Source of the DNA: Gammaproteobacteria bacterium
Lineage (GTDB): Bacteria > Pseudomonadota > Gammaproteobacteria > HK1
DNA length: 64,000 nucleotides
Assembly: GCA_022824305.1 (NCBI GenBank)
Contig: JAJEAD010000076.1
Span: forward strand, 1 to 64,000
Direction: 5' to 3'
Below are positions 61,365 through 64,000 of the stretch, in pieces; position 1 is the stretch's first letter; every line of letters starts with the position of its first letter. The notes under the pieces were generated by a model. It was not told the DNA's origin, did not search any database, and saw only the letters and a list, made by a program, of their open reading frames with translations. Both the position numbers and the translations under genes were made by a program.

Positions 61365-62354
61365 CTACTCGGTGAGACCCGCGAGCAGATCGGTGAGGTA
61401 GGTCTGGCGCTCCCTCCACATCGCCGCCACCTCGTCACGCCCGAGCACCCGCAGCGGCGAACCGCCGTCCTTCATCTTCTTCGCGACCCGGCGCTTGTTG
61501 TTGAACATCTCGGGGACGCGCTCGGCGAGGAATGCGACGATCTCGGGCGGGGTGCCCGCCGGCGCCATGATTCCGCGGAAGTTCACGCTCGAATCGTCGA
61601 CATCGATGCCCTGCTCCCGCAGGGTGGGCACGTCGGGCAGAAACTCGTGCCGCTCGAGGTCCGCGACCGCGAGGACCTTGAGGTTGGCCTGCGAGCGGAA
61701 GGCGTCGGACAGGTTGTTGAAGCCCGCCTTCACCTGGCCGCCCATCACGTCCTTGAGCGCGCCCGCCCCGCCCTTGGGATGAGGCACGTAGGTCATTTCC
61801 GCACCGGTCGCCTTGGCGAACTGGAGGAACGCGATGTGGTGACCCACGAACTTGCCCGCTCCGTTCACGGTGAGCTTCCCGGGGTTGCCCCTGGCGTACT
61901 CCACGAGGTCGGCGGCGCTGTCGAAGGGGCTGTCATTCGGCACGATGAGCACCGCGGGATCCGCGCCCCAGTTCGCGATCGGCTCCAGGTTGTCGATGTT
62001 GTACTTGACCTTGTCGGGAAACGCGATGGACTGCGCGATGAAATGCGGCACGTTGTAGGCGGCGAGCTCATAGCCGTCGGGCTTGGCCCGGGTAACGAAG
62101 TCGTTCCAGCCGCGCTGTCCGCCCGCGCCCGGCTTGTTGACGATGTAGATGGGCTGGCCGAGGTAGTCCTCCTGGGCGGACATCATCGTCACGATACGCG
62201 CCTGGAAATCGGTGGCGCCGCCGGCGCCGTAGGCCACCGTCACGCCGATCGGCCGGTCGGGGTACTCGGCTGCCGTCGCGAGCGGCGCCACCACGGCAAG
62301 GGCCGCGGCAATCGTCGCGGCGAGAATGCTCCTGAGAATCAGCATGCAGTTCAC
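61365..62354 (-). CDS. tctC: Tripartite tricarboxylate transporter substrate-binding protein (Bug family)
   Basis: This 329-residue periplasmic protein begins with a Sec signal peptide (LRSILAATIAAALAVVAPLA, cleavage after TAA). The Bug/TctC fold shows in EYPDRPIGVTVAYGAGGATD, NKPGAGGQRGWNDF, VPHPKGGAGALKDVMGGQVK and DVPTLREQGIDV. It binds a carboxylate for the TctAB membrane pair. AAGGAG seven bases before the GTG at 62354 makes this the likely start; the ATG at 62345 is nine bases further on. Gene order tctA-tctB-tctC, transcribed leftward, differs from the common tctC-tctB-tctA order. The ligand may be the acid handled by the neighbouring oxidoreductase and amidase. Confidence 0.9.
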   Translation of the reverse strand: MNCMLILRSILAATIAAALAVVAPLATAAEYPDRPIGVTVAYGAGGATDFQARIVTMMSAQEDYLGQPIYIVNKPGAGGQRGWNDFVTRAKPDGYELAAYNVPHFIAQSIAFPDKVKYNIDNLEPIANWGADPAVLIVPNDSPFDSAADLVEYARGNPGKLTVNGAGKFVGHHIAFLQFAKATGAEMTYVPHPKGGAGALKDVMGGQVKAGFNNLSDAFRSQANLKVLAVADLERHEFLPDVPTLREQGIDVDDSSVNFRGIMAPAGTPPEIVAFLAERVPEMFNNKRRVAKKMKDGGSPLRVLGRDEVAAMWRERQTYLTDLLAGLTE

Positions 62355-62386
62355 GGATTCGCTCCTTGAGGGTACGGGCCCCTCGG

Positions 62387-62839
62387 TCAGAGAAAGAACT
62401 CTCTCGGCACCTGCACCTTGAGCAGCACCGAGAACATCAGATAGAGCACGCCGATCACTGCCCCGGTCACGATGGCGATACGTCCGGGATGCCGGTGCGC
62501 ACTGTACAGGAAGGATACTGCGAAGAAGGCGAGCAGCGCGGCAAGGTAGAAGCCGAGCTCCCGGGCCACCAGGAGATAGACGGCGAACACCGCCACCCCG
62601 GGGGCGATCTTGCGGGCGAGATCGAAGGTCAGCACGGACTCCCCCGTGAATCGCGCGATGGCGCACCGCGCCAGGTTTGCGCTGCAGAAGACGAGCATCA
62701 GGACCGCGAGCAGGCGGGGAAAGGCGTAGGCGGCGGGGTCCTCGCCGGCAAAGGAGGCGATCGTCGCGATGAGCGCGAAGGCGAAGGCGAGCAAGTCGCC
62801 GCCCGTCGCGCCGAGGGCGCTGACCACCCGGCTCGTCAC
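62387..62839 (-). CDS. tctB: Tripartite tricarboxylate transporter small membrane subunit
   Basis: This 150-residue protein has four hydrophobic helices: DLLAFAFALIATIASFAG, FPRLLAVLMLVFCSANLA, APGVAVFAVYLLVARELGFY and IAIVTGAVIGVLYLMFSVLL. The ending VLLKVQVPREFFL is characteristic of TctB. A GTG start at 62839 overlaps the tctA stop (GTGA), and tctC begins 32 bases after its stop. It is the small partner that associates with TctA for sodium- or proton-coupled uptake. Confidence 0.88.
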   Translation of the reverse strand: MTSRVVSALGATGGDLLAFAFALIATIASFAGEDPAAYAFPRLLAVLMLVFCSANLARCAIARFTGESVLTFDLARKIAPGVAVFAVYLLVARELGFYLAALLAFFAVSFLYSAHRHPGRIAIVTGAVIGVLYLMFSVLLKVQVPREFFL

Positions 62840-64000
62840 GATGCCGCCTCCCGTCCGCGCTCCCGCCGTCGCGCCTTCATCTCGAGGATCACGCTGCCCA
62901 CTATGGAGAGGACGATGAGCGACATCAGGGCGATGTTCAAGGCCCCGCCGAAGAAGTACGGGAGCACGCCGTCGCCGGCTTGCGCGATGGTGCGGCCGTA
63001 AACGAAGTTCTCCTCCGCGATCGGCCCGAGCACGATGCCGAGCACGAGGGGCCCGGCCCCGAATCCGTACTTCTCCAGCACCCACATTCCGGCACCCAGC
63101 ACCGCCATGATCAGTACGTCCGAGTAGGAGTGCTGCACGCTGTAGGTGCCGAACACCGCGAGCACGATCACCGCGGCCGCGAGGTAGTTCTCGGGCAGCA
63201 GGATCACCCGCGCCGCGAGGCGGCACAGGGCGAGCCCGAGCGCCACCATCAGCACCTGGCCCACGAGCATGGCGTCGATAAAGGTCCACGACACCTCGGG
63301 GTGGGACTCGAAGAGATCCGGGCCGGGAAAGATCCCGTGGATGAGCAGTCCGCCGAGCAGCACCGCGGCGGTGGGGCTGCCCGGGATGCTGAGCGTGAGC
63401 AGGGGCACGAGCGAGGGGCCGACCATGGCATTGTTGGCGGTCTCGGCCGCGATCAGGCCTTCCGGCTCCCCCTTTCCGTAGGTATGCGGCGTCCGGCTGA
63501 ACTTGCGCGACTGGTCGTAGGCGACGAGTCCGGCTATCTGCCCGCCCGCCCCGGGCACGAGGCCGATGATCACGCCCACGACGGAGCCGATGCCGAGGGT
63601 GCGCGGGGCGCGAGCGACCTGGCGCAGCGCCTGCCACAGGGAATGACGCAGCACCGCGGCGACGGAGCCGCCGCCGGGGGAGCGCGCGAGCATGTCGATG
63701 ACCTGGGGAACGGCGAAGAGCCCCACCAGGGCGGGGATGATGTGGATGCCGCCGTCGAGGTGAGAGGTGAACGCGAAACGATGCACCCCCTGCACCCCGT
63801 CGTAGCCGATGGAGGAGATCCACATCCCCATGCACCCGGCGGCGAGCCCCTTGACGACGGACCCCGATGCGAGCGAGGCGATCACCGTCACCCCCAGCAC
63901 CGCCGTCCAGAAGAGGTGCGAGGGCCCGAAGCCGAGTGCCCACTTCGCGAGCACCGGCGTGAAGAAGATCAGAACCAGCACGCCGAGCACGCCGCCGATG
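62836..64000 (-). CDS. tctA: Tripartite tricarboxylate transporter large membrane subunit, N-terminus off the window
   Basis: The frame is open to the window edge, so about 388 C-terminal residues of a roughly 500-residue TctA are visible. Family blocks include AGCMGMWISSIGYDGVQGVH, HSLWQALRQVARAPRTLGIG, VPGAGGQIAGLVAYDQSRKF, ANNAMVGPSLVPLLTLSIPG and GLLIHGIFPGPDLF. Helices after residue 240 include LAAAVIVLAVFGTYSVQHSY. It forms the transport path for the carboxylate bound by TctC. The GTG at 63990 is internal. The stop overlaps the tctB GTG. Confidence 0.92.
   Translation of the reverse strand, partial: IGGVLGVLVLIFFTPVLAKWALGFGPSHLFWTAVLGVTVIASLASGSVVKGLAAGCMGMWISSIGYDGVQGVHRFAFTSHLDGGIHIIPALVGLFAVPQVIDMLARSPGGGSVAAVLRHSLWQALRQVARAPRTLGIGSVVGVIIGLVPGAGGQIAGLVAYDQSRKFSRTPHTYGKGEPEGLIAAETANNAMVGPSLVPLLTLSIPGSPTAAVLLGGLLIHGIFPGPDLFESHPEVSWTFIDAMLVGQVLMVALGLALCRLAARVILLPENYLAAAVIVLAVFGTYSVQHSYSDVLIMAVLGAGMWVLEKYGFGAGPLVLGIVLGPIAEENFVYGRTIAQAGDGVLPYFFGGALNIALMSLIVLSIVGSVILEMKARRRERGREAAS

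Noticed and set aside
1..64000. tRNA genes, rRNA genes, CRISPR arrays, intact insertion sequences
   Set aside because: None was recognised on reading: no regularly spaced direct repeats and no transposase among the open frames. A covariance search for tRNAs was not possible.

Overview
The window is GC-rich, gene-dense DNA holding 53 recognisable protein genes and two gene remnants. The gene set points to a high-GC member of the Pseudomonadota. It includes a TctABC tripartite carboxylate carrier, a BenE permease, DUF938, DUF3565 and DUF1989 proteins, an FCD-type GntR regulator and a Tat-exported binding protein. This is an inference from gene families, because there is no rRNA or ribosomal gene to anchor it. 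Apart from a RecQ-like helicase, almost nothing is core. The DNA is dominated by importers, amidases, aminotransferases, aldehyde dehydrogenases and oxygenases for taking up and degrading small organic nitrogen compounds.

Layout. 1-5.1 kb: a 5'-truncated DUF222/HNH endonuclease, a 3' scrap of an Mrr restriction enzyme, a GlpD-type dehydrogenase, a collapsed DUF418 gene and an amino-acid-oxidase-type flavoprotein. 5.2-14.8 kb: EamA exporter, PhyH dioxygenase, amidase, M24 peptidase-like protein, PhzF-like protein, a hydratase, a flavin dehydrogenase and an SDR. 15-17.5 kb: RecQ-like helicase and a small membrane-anchored protein. 17.5-25.8 kb: a minus-strand run with a kinase-aminotransferase fusion, a tyrosine-phosphatase-like protein, a class I amidotransferase (PuuD type), a ChaC protein, a DUF938 methyltransferase, an aldehyde dehydrogenase and a COG0523 GTPase.

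26.0-41.4 kb is the most striking region. A minus-strand operon (cyclase, amidase, Asp/Glu-racemase-fold protein, class III aminotransferase) diverges from a plus-strand operon (Tat-exported polyamine-type binding protein, second cyclase, two permeases, class I/II aminotransferase, aldehyde dehydrogenase). A GntR regulator, the transporter ATPase and a second class III aminotransferase follow. Stop/start overlaps tie the genes together. The divergent intergenic region holds two overlapping promoters and a GntR-type palindrome. Each of the two cyclases is a two-domain protein with one intact and one ruined metal site, in opposite order. I read this as one regulated module that imports a nitrogenous compound, opens or deamidates it, transaminates it and oxidises the aldehyde. 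The substrate is unknown.

41.4-50.1 kb: enolase-superfamily enzyme, small nitroreductase, DUF3565-DUF1971 fusion, two DUF1989 proteins, tautomerase, BenE permease, a second PhyH dioxygenase and a third amidase. 50.3-53.7 kb: a glycine-betaine/proline-type ABC importer with proWV divergent from proX. 53.9-64 kb: a TPR-like protein, an OYE-type flavoprotein with an altered Fe-S motif, a GST, a SAF-domain oxidoreductase coupled to a fourth amidase, and tctC-tctB-tctA running off the end. A roughly 68-bp dispersed repeat occurs at 20.5 and 58.3 kb. No tRNA, rRNA, CRISPR array or intact insertion sequence was seen.
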